64,000 nt of DNA. Source: Ampullaceana balthica. Lineage: Eukaryota; Mollusca; Gastropoda; Lymnaeidae. The notes beneath the pieces are model-generated. The model was not told the DNA's origin and ran no database searches. It saw only the letters and a list, made by a program, of their open reading frames with translations. The stretch is from positions 616,455-680,454 of the forward strand of contig CALYLW010000184.1 in NCBI GenBank assembly GCA_944989445.1, given 5' to 3'. This document shows positions 1 through 12,900 of this stretch, piece after piece. A program made the translations under genes and the position numbers. Positions within the stretch are counted from its first letter, which is position 1. Every line of letters begins with the position of its first letter.

Positions 1-104
1 TCCTAATTAAACTGTGCATGCTATATCAACAAATGTCCATATTTAGCTAATATACATAGAGGTCTATGGTATAATGACACCCTTGCACAGTCGAACAGTG
101 CCAA
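1..104. other. Unique AT-rich flank, nothing recognised
   Basis: No coding signal, repeat or RNA gene is visible before the first tandem array begins. Confidence 0.6.
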
Positions 105-770
105 GATGGATAGTTGACCAGACGAATAGCCCTATGTTGGATGGTTGACCAGATGAATAGCCCTATGTAGGATGGTTGACCAGATGAATAGCCCAATTTT
201 GGATGGTTGACTAGATGAATAGCCCAATGTTGGATGGTTGACTAGATGAATAGCCCTATGTTGGATGGTTGACTAGATGAATAGCCCAATGTTGGATGGT
301 TGACTAGATGAATAGCCCTATGTTGAATGTTTGACTAGATGAATAGCCCAATGTTGGATGGTTGACTAGATGAATAGCCCTATGTTGGATGGTTGACTAG
401 ATGAATAGCCCTATGTTGGATAGTTGACTAGATGAATAGCCCAATGTTGGATGGTTGACTAGATGAATAGCCCTATGTTGGATGGTTGACCAGATGAATA
501 GCCCTATGTTGGATGGTTGACCAGATGAATAGCCCAATGTTGGATGGTTGACCAGACGAATAGCCCAATGTTGGATGGTTGACCAGATGAATAGCCCTAT
601 GTTGGATGGTTGACCAGATGAATAGCCCAATGTTGGATGGTTGACCAGACGAATAGCCCTATGTTGGATGGTTGACCAGATGAATAGCCCTATGTTGGAT
701 GGTTGACCAGATGAATAGCCCAATGTTGGATGGTTGACCAGACGAATAGCCCTATGTTGGATGGTTGCCA
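105..770. repeat. Minisatellite, 31-bp unit, about 21 copies
   Basis: The core GGATGGTTGACCAGATGAAT recurs every 31 bp. Units differ mainly at CCAGA/CTAGA and at CCCTATG/CCCAATG. Because 31 is not a multiple of three, a frame through the array reads the unit in all three registers. The resulting 124-codon open frame on the minus strand is not a gene. It lies downstream of the RasGAP gene. Confidence 0.95.
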
Positions 771-954
771 TTCATTCGCAAACACTAGGACTACTTTAAG
801 TTTGTAAACAATCCAAAAATTGTACACATTATAAGCAGAGCTAATGTTATTTTTGTATACAAAAACACTTTACAGAGCAATGTTTGTATTCAGGCAACAA
901 TCTATAAAATCATAATTATTATGATAATAGTCGATAAATTACTCATAAATAAAA

Positions 955-1226
955 CTATGTCCTGTACAATACACAGTACAAATAGAACCATGTCCTGTAC
1001 AATACACAGTACAAATAGAACCATGTCCTGCACAATACACAGTACAAATAGAACCATGTCCTGTACAATACACAGTACAAATAGAACCATGTCCTGTACA
1101 ATACACAGTACAAATAGAACCATGTCCTGTACAATACACAGTACAAATAGAACCATGTCCTGCACAATACACAGTACAAATAGAACCATGTCCTGTACAA
1201 TACACAGTACAAATAGAACCATGGTG
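955..1226. repeat. Minisatellite, 33-bp unit, about 8 copies
   Basis: The core CCTGTACAATACACAGTACA recurs every 33 bp, with one recurring variant (CCTGCACAAT). The unit has a short inverted pair, TGTAC and GTACA. Frames are open on both strands because the unit is a multiple of three without stops. Confidence 0.95.
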
Positions 1227-1255
1227 TACAGAGAACACAACAAACCTATAACCAC

Positions 1256-1660
1256 ATTGCATACAGACCCATGTTGTATGATGTACACATTCCATACAGA
1301 CCCATGTTGTAAGATGTACACATTCCATACAGATTTATGTTGTATGATGTACACATTGCATACAGACCCATGTTGTATGATGTACACATTCCATACAGAC
1401 CCATGTTGTAAGATGTACACATTGCATACAGACCCATGTTATATGATGTACACATTGCATACAGACCCATGTTGTAAGATGTACACATTGCATACAGACC
1501 CATGTTATATGATGTACACATTGCATACAGACCCATGTTGTAAGATGTACACATTACATACAGACCCATGTTATAAGATTTACACATTGCATAAAGAGCC
1601 ATGTTGTAAGATGTACACATTGCATACAGACCCATGTTGTAATATGTACACATTTTATTT
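1256..1660. repeat. Minisatellite, 33-bp unit, about 12 copies
   Basis: The core CATACAGACCCATGTTGTAA recurs every 33 bp. It sits 30 bp from the previous array and has the same period, but the unit sequence is different. Copies diverge more toward 1560-1660. Confidence 0.95.
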
Positions 1661-1892
1661 AGAGCCATCATGTAGAAAAGCTTGGCAGAAATTATTTGTT
1701 CATTTTAATGACACAGTCAAACTAAACTTAGATTAACATTTACAGAAGAAAAAACAAATCTTGGTCACATATCTTGAATGTTTTAACCCATTTGGCTGAC
1801 TAGCAACTTATTTAATTGATTTAGCTAAAATGATGGAGAAATGAAAATATTAGAGATTCTTCATGTTTTTGTTGACCATTTATCAGAGACAT

Positions 1893-3088
1893 ACCTAAAT
1901 ATGTCTTTTGATATATCAATATCTAAATCTGTTGATATATCAATATCTAAATCTGTCTGTTGATATATCAATCTCTAAATCTGTCTTTTGATATATCAAT
2001 CTCTTAATCTGTTGATATATCAATACCTAAATCTGTCTGTTGATATATCAATATCTAAATCTGTCTTTTGATATATCAATATCTAAATCTGTCTTTTGAT
2101 ATATCAATATCTAAATCTGTCTGTTGATATATCAATATCTAAATCTGTCTTTTGATATATCAATATCTAAATCTGTATTTTGATATATCAATCTCTAAAT
2201 CTGTCTTTTGATATATCAATCTCTAAATCTGTCTGTTGATATATCAATCTCTAAATTTGTCTTTTGATATATCAATATCTAAATCTGTCTGTTGATATAT
2301 CAATCTCTAAATCTGTCTTTTGATATATCAATATCTAAATCTGTCTTTTGATATATCAATCTCTTAATCTGTTGATATATCAATACCTAAATCTGTCTGT
2401 TGATATATCAATATCTAAATCTGTCTTTTGATATATCAATATCTAAATCTGTCTTTTGATATATCAATATCTAAATCTGTCTGTTGATATATCAATATCT
2501 AAATCTGTCTTTTGATATATCAATATCTAAATCTGTCTTTTGATATATCAATCTCTAAATCTGTCTTTTGATATATCAATCTCTAAATCTGTCTTTTGAT
2601 ATATCAATCTCTAAATCTGTCTGTTGATATATCAATCTCTAAATCTGTCTTTTGATATATCAATCTCTAAATCTGTCTTTTGATAAATCAATCTCTAAAT
2701 ATTTCTTTTGATATATCAATCTCTAAACCTTTCTTTTGATAAATCAATCTCTAAATATTTCTTTTGATATATCAATCTCTAAACCTTTCTTTTGATATAA
2801 TTCTCTAAATATGTCTTTTGATATATCAATCTCTAAACCTTTCTTTTGATATATCAATCTCTAAATCTGTCTTTTGATATATCAATCTCTAAATCTGTCT
2901 TTTGATATATCAATCTCTAAACCTTTCTTTTGATATAATTCTCTAAATCTGTTGATATATCAATATCTAAATCTGTCTGTTGATATATAAATCTCTAAAT
3001 CTGTCTGTTGATAAATCAATCTCTAAATCTGTTGATATATCAATCTTTAAATCTGTCTGTTGATATATCAATCTCTAAACCTGTCTGT
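1893..3088. repeat. AT-rich minisatellite, 28-bp (and 24-bp) unit with a palindrome, about 42 copies
   Basis: The unit holds the perfect 12-bp palindrome TTGATATATCAA followed by TCTCTAAATCTGTC. Most units are 28 bp. Shorter 24-bp ones lack one TGTC step. Block-wise variation (ATCTC versus ATATC, ACCTTTC versus ATCTGTC) and a repeated run of units near 1920-2160 and 2340-2540 show multi-unit duplication. Confidence 0.95.
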
Positions 3089-3808
3089 TGGGCTCCAATT
3101 CAAAAGAAAATTATGAAGTTATCTACAAGTCTGTGATCATTTGAACAATTTTATTGCACATTTTTCAGGCATGCAGCTATACAATTGTAGATCATGAATA
3201 AAGCAAACGAGGTAGGTACCCACTAGCATATGGTTATAACAAAATAAAGTTAGGTAAGTGTACAAAACAATTCCAGGTCAATAATTCAATGGATTTATTT
3301 TATTTTTACTTAAATCAAACCACAGCCTTCACTCATTTAAATATTTCATAAAAACACAAATCACCAGACACAAGAAACAACAAAATAAACTGTTCAGTAA
3401 TTAAAGCCAAGAAAAATAATAATTTTTTTACAGTAAACAAAATTTATTATGACAAGGTAATTTTTACAAAACATGTGCCAGCAATAATTTAAATTAGGGA
3501 TGAAATAGACAAACTATTAAGAAATTACTGTCTTAAACCTTTTTGTAACTGTCTGTGCCATTTCCATTCTTTATTTTAATAATAGAATTATATCGTCCCT
3601 GTATATGACATCACCCCGTCAGTGGATACTATGTAAAGTAGGAAATAATTAAAAGGATGAACATATTGATTCAGCATTTGAAAATAATTTGTATGCAGCA
3701 AAAGGTCTTCAAAGAAAAACGAAGTTCCGATACACATGTTAAAAAATCTAGTTTTGATACAGATCTGTAGCTAGCTCAATAAGTGAATCTTAGCAAAGCC
3801 CAGACCAG
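3089..3808. other. AT-rich unique sequence, no gene seen
   Basis: The 720 bp between two arrays have short interrupted frames and A/T runs only. I see no exon, RNA gene or transposon end. Confidence 0.5.
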
Positions 3809-3958
3809 TGAATCAATCCCTGGCCTGGTGAAGCTATCCCTGGCCCGGTGAAGCTATCCCTGGCCCGGTGAAGCTATCCCTGGCCTGGTGAAGCTATCCC
3901 TGGCCCGGTGAAGCTATCCCTGGCCCGGTGAAGCTATCGTTGGCCCGGTGAAGCAATC
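3809..3958. repeat. Minisatellite, 20-bp unit, about 8 copies
   Basis: The unit GAAGCTATCCCTGGCCCGGT is repeated almost exactly, with CCTGG/CCCGG exchanges. It is the only GC-rich array in the 3' flank. Confidence 0.93.
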
Positions 3959-4224
3959 CCTCAGTCATTTCCCAGTTTCTGTATATCTATTGCACAGTGC
4001 TTATTCACTTAGTGCCATATATTTTGAAAATGGGAAAAAATGACAAACTTATCATTTATCCTTCCTTTTTTCCTTGACTAAATAAATGCCTGAGCAATGA
4101 TATGAAATACTGAGAGAGATCATCTGCAATAGGAAATCATTCTAATACTATGGAGCTATTCTATTCTTCTAATCAATGTCATTTGTGGCCAGGCACAAAG
4201 AGTAATTTCACAGCTTTTATATTA

Positions 4225-4322
4225 TAACACACACATATTTATATATATATATTTCAAATAATATATATATATATATTTCAAATAATATATATATATATTT
4301 CAATTAATATATATATATAAAA
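4225..4322. repeat. AT microsatellite with ATTTCAAATA interruptions
   Basis: Four (AT)n runs are separated by ATTTCAA-type spacers, giving a compound AT-rich repeat. The surrounding 3959-4690 is unique AT-rich sequence, except for two 27-28 bp copies of a CACTTCTAGTGCCACACA-containing stretch near 4453-4502. Confidence 0.85.
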
Positions 4323-4693
4323 ATATAAGTTGGGATGGGAATTTGGTTAAGCAATAAGATGAATCACTGGAACTCATTTGTTTATTTAATTGTGACTTTT
4401 GTTCTTTTTCTTTTTAATATAATATAAATGTTTATTTTTTTTACCTTTCTTTACCACTTCTAGTGCCACACAATTTAGTTACCACTTCTAGTGCCACACA
4501 CTTTATGGGAAAATTGGTACTAAACATTACCTGGTTTTATACACCTATGTAGGAATTGTTTTTACTATAGGTACTCAATATAATAACCTAACAATGAGAA
4601 AAGATTCTTTCAGGCTAAATATTGGTAACAGCATCAGAAGACAGAGCAAATATCCCGTGGGTATCGAGAAGACATTCGAACTGTTGATACACA

Positions 4694-4897
4694 TTCTTAT
4701 TGTGGATACAACAATCTTATTGTGGATACAACAATCTTATTGTGGATACAACAATCTTATTGTGGATACAACAATCTTATTGTGGATACAACAATCTTAT
4801 TGTGGATACAACAATCTTATTATGGATACCACAACAGACAATCTTATTGTGAATACCACAACAGACAATTTTATTGTGTATACCACAACAGACAATC
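4694..4897. repeat. Minisatellite, 20-bp then 27-bp units, split by an insertion
   Basis: The unit CTTATTGTGGATACAACAAT is repeated about six times. It then switches to a 27-bp relative that carries ACCACAACAGACAAT (about three copies). The array resumes at 5273-5300 with AGACAATCTTATTGTGGAT, so 4898-5272 interrupts it. Confidence 0.9.
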
Positions 4898-5272
4898 GGT
4901 GACCCGTCAAAATGGCCCGAGACATATTGTTAATATTTTTTTACATTTTAAGCATTTTTCAACTTTTACGCCCTTAAAAAAAGAAAAGGTAAAATTCTAA
5001 AATTATTTCTTGTGATGTTTTTATATTGTTTCTTGTCAACGAACAACCGTGATTGATACCATTTCACGTCAAGACTATTAAATTCACTCTTGTGATGTCA
5101 TTACTATAGTTTATTGGGAGCTAACTAAACCTGACACTGAATATGTGAGTAAAAATACCAACATAATATTTGATTGGACATTTTACTATTTGTCCATCTA
5201 TTAGTCCAGGGCCATTTTGTCGGGGTCGTTATGTCGGAGCCCAATTGTCGGGGGCGTTTTGTCGGTGAACCC
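4898..5272. mobile_element. Non-autonomous DNA transposon inserted in a tandem array
   Basis: This 375-bp stretch is bounded by an exact 8-bp direct repeat, AGACAATC, at 4890-4897 and 5273-5280. Deleting the stretch plus one copy restores a normal unit of the 27-bp array, so this is a real insertion with target-site duplication. Near the ends are inverted sequences, GTCAAAATGGCCC close to the left end and GGCCATTTTGTCGG close to the right, with GTCGG-rich subterminal repeats. No transposase is encoded. An 8-bp duplication is usual for hAT elements, but the ends lack the common hAT CAGNGG terminus, so I do not assign a superfamily. Confidence 0.75.
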
Positions 5273-5394
5273 AGACAATCTTATTGTGGATACCAGGGCA
5301 GAAAATCCTTTTGTGCATCACACTAACCATTGACTTGTTACTTTGAAGGGATTTGAGCTCTGTTCATTTTATGAAAATAATCATTGAAATGTTT

Positions 5395-5548
5395 TTGACA
5401 TACTTCTTGTAATAAAACAATTATGTGACATACTTCTTGTAAAGAAGCAATCATGTGACATACTTCTTGTAAAGAAACAATCGTGTGACATACTTCTTGT
5501 AAAGAAACAATCATGTGACATACTTCTTGTAAAGAAACAATCACGTCA
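5395..5548. repeat. Minisatellite, 30-bp unit, about 5 copies
   Basis: TGACATACTTCTTGTAAAGA recurs every 30 bp with few differences. It lies downstream of the probable gene end. Confidence 0.93.
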
Positions 5549-5864
5549 CACATTAGGAGAATGTTGTTACAGACAAAATTTACAGATGGCGTTATACTCC
5601 CAACATGATTCCTGGAGCTTTTAAAAACCAAAACTTCTGGGGGTGAGGGAGAATTTTCTAAATGTTAGATTTACATGCAGATGACATTGTATGTGGTAAT
5701 GTATGGTAATTCTAAGAAATCATTAAAATGATCATTCACCATATCTTTTTATATAACTGAAATCATAATATGTCAGAAATAATAAAATGATAGAGAAAGG
5801 CAAAACTCTCTAACAGCATTTAATTTCCCACAGCAGTGTGTCAACAAATACATGAGAATTTCTC

Positions 5865-5870
5865 TTTATT
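5865..5870 (-). promoter_or_regulatory. Candidate polyadenylation signal of the RasGAP gene
   Basis: TTTATT on the + strand reads AATAAA on the minus strand. It is the first exact hexamer I find downstream of the stop codon at 6712 and would give a 3' UTR of about 850 nt. The region 5549-6392 otherwise shows only AT-rich unique sequence and an (AT)n run near 5971-5985. Confidence 0.4.
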
Positions 5871-6392
5871 TTAAATATGTCCCACATATTATGGTCCAGA
5901 AATTGATCTAAAATTTTGTCAAGTGAAATGTAACTCAATTTATAATCCAGAATACAAGTAATAATATTGAAATATATATATATATAAGCACCAACACTGT
6001 CGATTGGGTTTATGAAAACTTACTGTGTTGACAGTAAGTAATTTGTATATGTGTTGATGATTGACAAATATGTTGAGGAAACGTAACATTCATACAGTAG
6101 TGCACCTTAACTTACAATTTAACTGCGTGGCTTTAACATTCATACAACTGTGATCCAATACCCTATGCATAACAACTTCTAAATTATACTTGGTACAAGA
6201 AACACTGCACCACTTTGTCAATTGTAAGAGTTAACAACTTGTCACATGAATAATTTAAAGCTAAGCCAAATGAACAAATTGTATTCTCCACAATAACATA
6301 TTCCTTAATGGTTTGATGTTTAAGACAAACAAACTTTAGTCTTAATGAAATACAGCACACGGACAGCAACACAAGATACAACCATAGAAATC

Positions 6393-6526
6393 TGTTATGT
6401 ATACAACATGTATCATTTGTGACAATGTTATGTAAACAACATGTATCAATTGTGACAATGTTATGTATACAACATGTATCATTTGTGACAATGTTATGTA
6501 TACAACATGTATCAATTGTGACAATG
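6393..6526. repeat. Minisatellite, 33-bp unit, 4 copies, in the probable 3' UTR
   Basis: GTTATGTATACAACATGTAT recurs every 33 bp. Units alternate between ATCATTTGTG and ATCAATTGTG, which suggests a two-unit duplication step. It starts about 190 nt after the stop codon and would be transcribed in the 3' UTR if the signal near 5865 is used. Confidence 0.9.
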
Positions 6527-6711
6527 GCACAGTAACGTGGACCCTGATTTAACACTAAACTAAGAACTGACAAGCAGCACTGCGTCTGTCCTACAGGTGT
6601 GTCAGCCATCCAGTGAACGTACGGGGATAACAAAGTGTTGATAGGACTTTCAGAACTCCGTGGACTGGTCTGCCCATGCAATAAACTCACTAGATTCAGT
6701 TCAGTGACATG

Positions 6712-6991
6712 CTAGCAGGAGCTTGTCTTAAACCCAGCAATTTCTTTAGTGGCGGCGACACCATTGCACAGTGCAGATGTGGCAGAGTTGCTGTTTTCGT
6801 CACGGTTCTCCAGCGCTGCTGCTTTAGCCGCCCGGGCCTTAAGGTCGGCCAACGCCTGAATGAGTTTGTTGTTGGCCTTGTCCAGGTTTTTTATGCGCTG
6901 CTCCTGCACCTCGATGACCTGCTGTTTGTGTTCTACAGCACTGGCCATCTCAGCCTGCTCTCTCTTGAGTTCTTCCTCTATGGTCTGGAGT
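6712..6991 (-). CDS. DAB2IP-like: RasGAP exon 18 (coiled-coil end and stop)
   Basis: Encodes visible residues 1497-1589: [19 protein letters not shown], then [19 protein letters not shown], an alanine-rich segment, and the end GFKTSSC before TAG. The terminal FK(N/T)SSC resembles vertebrate paralogues and is not a PDZ ligand of the QTRV type. The acceptor is CCCCAG. Confidence 0.94.
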
Positions 6992-9900
6992 CTGGGGAAA
7001 AGATAAACATACTTCAGATAAGCTGCAGAGGCTACAAAAAATTATTGCATTGATTAAATAAAATGTGTAAAGTTTTCTTGCATGTATTTTTAATATATTT
7101 TTTTTGTATAGAAAGCCATGAAGATACAAGGCAAAATTTTACAGTAATGGATTTTTGTCCAAGGCATCTGCCACCTGAATTGCCAGCGCAAGACTTTGTA
7201 ACTGTAAACGTCAGATGTGGTTGAAATTAATGAATTTAAGCAGGGTTTTAGCCATGGCCTTGTACTTGTCCAGCCTGGCAATGCAACACTGAGCAGACAT
7301 GTCCAGTCCAATGATATTATTAGAAATGACAAATTTTCTATTGCTAACATTATTGGCATTGCAGTTTCCAGCTGCACCTGTGACAGCCATTTATTAAATA
7401 TGATGGAGAAGACTTATAACAAATGTGATACACATTCATGATGCTTCAAACCAGCACATTGAAACAAAAGTCTAACAAGGTCTCTACAAGCATATAGCAA
7501 GGATCTAAATAGAGTTGAATGTTCTGAAGCAGTTATTTTAGTTTATGGAATTGACATACACTTTCAGAGAACATGTTGTACTTGACCCATATTTCTCATC
7601 CCTGATTAAAGTCTTAAGTTTAACATAAGGCTTAATTCCTATCACAGTACTAAGTTGTTTGTTGACCCATGACCCAACATCACGTTTCCCAAGTCTCTCA
7701 CCTGGTTATGATGGTCTTCATTTGTTCGTCCTTCTCCGCCTGCTGTCTCCTCATCTTCTCCTCCGACTCCACCAGCCTGTACTGCCACTCGTCCATTAGC
7801 TTGTGAGTGTCCACCTCGTGGTCCAGCAGCCTCATTTCGGCCTGGGCAAGCCTCTCCTGGGCCTCGAGGAGCTGCTGACGTAGGACGTGAACTTCTTGTT
7901 CATACTGTCGTGGAGAGGGGAAGACAATTTAAGTTTTATTTTTCTTAATCCTTCTTTGATTATACTGCCCTTGTGTTCAAAATATGATAACAGAACACCA
8001 GCATCATGTAGGGAAGTTTTTTTATAAACTTACAAGAGTCAACTAGTTTTATTCTTCCCCAGGAAAATAAAGAAAGTCTGAACTGACACACAATTGTTTT
8101 GTTATTGATAAGTAATCTCTTGATAAAACTAGATCAAGATTAACACCCACAATATTTAACTATGTCATGTAAACGCTGCAAGACTGGTCATTACACTATT
8201 AAAATTCAGCAAATGGAGTGCCCTAAAGGTTATGTTGGATTGTAAACAATGGGTTCTCTTGTATTGGTCATAATAATGTTTGCACAATATGTAAACGTTT
8301 CTAAGTGATGGCTTGATGGATGTGTCCAGTTACGGCAACTGTTTCTCTACTAACATGCAAACAAAAGTATGTTTATTAATACAAGATTATACACACCCAG
8401 GGGGTCCTTCGATCATACAACACAAATGAATATACATGTAAATAAAGCTCTCCATGAACCTTACAATATATGACTAATTATTGCTGAGTTCATCCCCCCT
8501 CTTCCTATCTTAGGGGACTACAATACATTTTTTATCAATCTGGTTTTGATGAATTTGTGTTTTTAAATTCACTAATGTTTCTATGCAGTTGGGGAAGTAT
8601 TCAGGAAAATGTTCACTATTTCTCTCGACAGAACTGCACAAAGAGGAAAACAAATTCTTATCTTTTAACGTTTTTTGTTGAATGCATATTCATGGATTCC
8701 TTGAATAAAACCCGTTAGTTTTTATCTAAAAACTTGTGAAGGCCATCTGCCCCAGCATTATTTTTTGTGGTGTCCTTTAACAAACTGAATGAGGTGAGTA
8801 TTCTAAAATAAATTGTAGGATTTAAAATACTTTATATATTTTGTCAAGTCAACTTTGTAAGAAATGGTATGACTTTAAAACATTTAACAAATTGAATTTT
8901 CTTAAATAGGAAAGCTCATTCCTTTTTGGACAGTTTAACTCATTCAATTGATGAAATCAAATTTTACAAGATAATTTTCACAAGTAAAAACTATTCTTTC
9001 CAAACCTTTTTTAGTGGTTCTCTTTAGTTATTTCACTTTAAAAGAAAAAAAATATTTTCTTTTTAAAGTCATTAACTCTTTAAATCATGTCAATCTGATA
9101 TGTTCAAAATTGATAAAAAGTATTTTAAAAAAACAACCCAATTTTCAGCTGTATCATTTTCACAGAAGCACATAATTGAAGTAATAGAGATCATCAGAGA
9201 TATCAAACTGAAAAGTGACGCACTAGTTTGTAATCAAGTTAAGAAACTAACAAAGTTTGCCAACTTACAGCAGAGCTTGTGTTATGGATAATATTAGTTG
9301 CTTTAAGAAAGTCTGGCAAGTTTTGTTTGATATGAACATAGAGTAGATACTGGGTAATAAAGACCCTAGATTTGTGGATAGTGATACAACAGAAGCAGGA
9401 TAATTGGACTGTGATAAACTGGAAGTAAGACTTAAGAGGATTTTTTTTTGGTGGGAGGGGGGGGGGAAGAATTATGAACCCAGTTTTGTAAAGCCATCAA
9501 ATTAAGGCTGTTCATGAACTGAACATCTTCACATGTGCCCATTTCCCATTAGTCTGGTCTCATAATCTGGAAGCTTGAGATTACTCTCTTAAAGCTTTGG
9601 CCAACACCCGGGCAACCTGCTCCATCTGCCAAGCAGTGCCATACAACATTGTCTAAGCGTAGGACTCCTTACCCCACTACAAAGTTAGACAACTTACTAT
9701 GACTGATCCTACCTCTTGCTTTGTTCTCTCCAAGGACCCATTAACTCACTACGAAGTTAGATAACCAACTGTGACTGATCCTACCTCTTGCTTTGATCTC
9801 TCCTACGACTCATTACCCTACTACAAAGTTAGATAACCAACTGTGACTAATCCTACCTCTTGCTTTGTTCTCTCCTACGACTCATTACCCTACTACAAAG

Positions 9901-12900
9901 TTAGATAACCAACTGTGACTGATCCTACCTCTTGCTTTGTTCTCTCCTGCTCCTGGAGTTTCCTCTGTACAGAACTAATCCCCATGTGAACTGTGGACTG
10001 TGGGGACAGCCTCCTGTTGGCAGTGTTGTTAGCACTGGATGATGGCATGGACTGACCGCTGTCCTCCCTGGACAAGGGCCTGGAGGGGCCGAGTCCTGTC
10101 GGCGACAGGCTTCCCGGTGGTTGGTTGAGTGTTGAGTCTGTTGATGCCCTCTTCAGTGGTTCTCCACGCTGCTTGCTCAGGTACCCTAAGTCCATGCTCC
10201 TGGACACCGTGTAGGCTGACCGGGAGCTGGAACTGGAGCTTACAGAGTCAGTGGCCGAGTGATAAGATGCTGACCGCTCCGTTCTGGGACTAGACGGGTG
10301 AACAGCTGAATACTTTGAGGTTAAAAATGCCGGCGGTTGAGGGAGGGGGTTGGACTGAAGTGAACTGGTGTGTATCTGGCTGTCACTGATGCTGGACAGT
10401 CTCGTGTTGAAAGCATTGGGGTTAGGGTGGTTGACGTAGTGCCCCAGGTTGTCCAGCTGGTTGGGGTTGGATGTGTTCGTGAGCCCCCCCGTGTTGTTAT
10501 TCCCGCTGCTCATCGAACTGTTGGAGTCACTGGGAGTCTGTGATATCCTGGAGATGTTGAGCCCACCCAAAGAGCCGCTGGAGTCACTCCTGACAGGGGC
10601 TCTGGAGTTCAGTTTTGTCAGACTGCTAATAGAGCTGTTGGAGTCACTGTGAGAGGGTGTGTAGCCCCACGGCTGGGAGGAGGATGGGGCTGAACTGATG
10701 CTGTGAGCACTGCTGGACTCGTGCATGCTGGACACGTTGTGCTGGGCGGACCGCACGAGACTCTGAGGGGAGGAGTCGCTGCTGCTACTGCTGCTGGTCT
10801 CCTGAGAGGAACCCGACCTCTCAACGTGCTGGGCTATCTGCCATCCGGTGGACGTTGTGGACCCCGATGACACTGGGGGTCTGTGAGACACCACCTGTGT
10901 CCGGGAGCTCAATGAATTTGAAATGGTGGTCAGCGTTGTGGAGTTAATGTTCGTGTTACTGCCATTGTTGTTACTCCTGTACACAGTCGGACTGGCTGCA
11001 TGTCCCCCCTCTGGTTGGTGGTGACTAGCAGGGCTGGACAAGCCAGTTTGGGTCCTGCTGTGGCCAGTCTTGTTGTAGCTTCTTGGGGCAACAGCTGGAC
11101 TAGACGAACTCTGCACGCCAGTTTGCCCCAGGGTTTTGTTGGTATCTGTCTTTGAGATAACAGGTCCAGGTGGGGTTTTCCCCACAATGTTTCTTTGTTG
11201 AACGTGCCCCGTTGAGGTCGTTGTCAGTCCAGCCCTGTTTTGATAGGGTCTCGATGGCTGCCTGGTGCCTGGCACATTGGAAACTGGGTTGGAAAACTGT
11301 CTGTGATAAGCTAGGGCTTTGCTGGACAATGGCCCTGCCGATGGCTCACGACTGCCCACAGCCTCCCGCGGAGGAAGCGGCGGGCTTATGTCATTGGAGC
11401 TGCTGGTTTGCTCCTGCTGGCGGTGGTAGCGCCGTGGAAACGTGCTGCAGCCGTTCATCGCAGAGTTGCTCAGGGAAGACATGGCGGGGGACATTTTAGA
11501 GGAAGACTGGGGCGATATGAAGTTGGCAGATGTTGAGTGAACAAAAGTAGATGAGCTCGGACCAAGAGAAGTGGTAACATTTGTAACGGAGGATGATTTC
11601 CCATTCAGACTATCATCACTGTCAGAGCTGGACAGCTGAGACAACATCTTCAGCGGGGCTATAGACGAGTGGTAATCCGAAGTAGTCGAGTTCATCGTTT
11701 TAACAAAGGTGGTCTGCTTGTGTTTAGATTCCCCGCTGCCATCCTCGCTGCTTAGTGACGAGTCGCTGGACACACGCTGCACCGTCTGGGCCTGGCTCAA
11801 GGTCATGCCGTGGTGCGTTGCACGGGTCGTTCCGCCTCCTCGGGGAGATCCGACCGTCCTTGCCTGCTGCTGCTGATGTCTAAACAAAGGGTTGGCAAAC
11901 GCAAGGGGTTGTGGGGACTGAGCCTGTGAAGTTGTTAAAACAAAAATTTAATAACTGGCACAAGGGCTTCACGGAAACACACACAATCACAGCAGTACAA
12001 CATTGCATGATACATGGAATATATTGGCAGTCAGTGCGTGCGTATGTGGAGATAAAATGCACATGATGAGGAAACAGTGGTGGAGGGGGTTTTTGTAACA
12101 AGAGATGCACAATATATACAAACAAGACACACGCTATGATGAAAGATATTGTGAATAGTTTGGAACATTTTGGGTACACACGCATCATGCACTACAAAAC
12201 TGAGCTCGTATATCATTAAATTACTGTCTGTGCCTCAAAGAATATTTTTAAAAAATCTGAATTAAAATAAAATAACTAGTACTGAATACATGAGATGTTA
12301 TATGTGGATTTTTTAGGATTTTTAACAAAAAGGTCTTTAACAATAGTTGTTGAACAAGACTTGAGGTTAACACAATGAGGGTTATAATTTGAAGGCTGTT
12401 TTAGTCTTTGTTAGCACAAACAGATGCAGTTGATTGAGGTTAGTGTTAGCTACACAGAAATCTGGGATCTTTCAAATGCTCTTCATTGTCAACAGAAATT
12501 AGGATTTGTCCTGAAGCACTTCATAATAACTGATAATGACCAGGTATTTTTGTTACCAAGTTTTTCTTTTGCCAAGTCCAGAAATACTATTTACCAGAAC
12601 ATTCCAATGATCCAAGAAAAATTGTGTCAAGATTATTTCAAAATGACTAAATGTACAATAACATGTACATATAGATGCAATAGCCCATGTACATATAGAT
12701 GCCATAGCCCATGTACATATAGATGCCACAGCCCATGTACATATAGATGCCACAGCCCATGTACATATAGATGCCACAGCCCATGTACATATAGATGCCA
12801 CAGCCCATGTACATATAGATGCCACAGCCCATGTACATATAGATGCCACAGCCCATGTACATATAGATGCCACAGCCCATGTACATATAGATGCCACAGC

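Noticed and set aside
10449..11499. Plus-strand frames across the large exon
   Set aside because: They are shadows of exon 16 on the minus strand, where the protein matches a known family.
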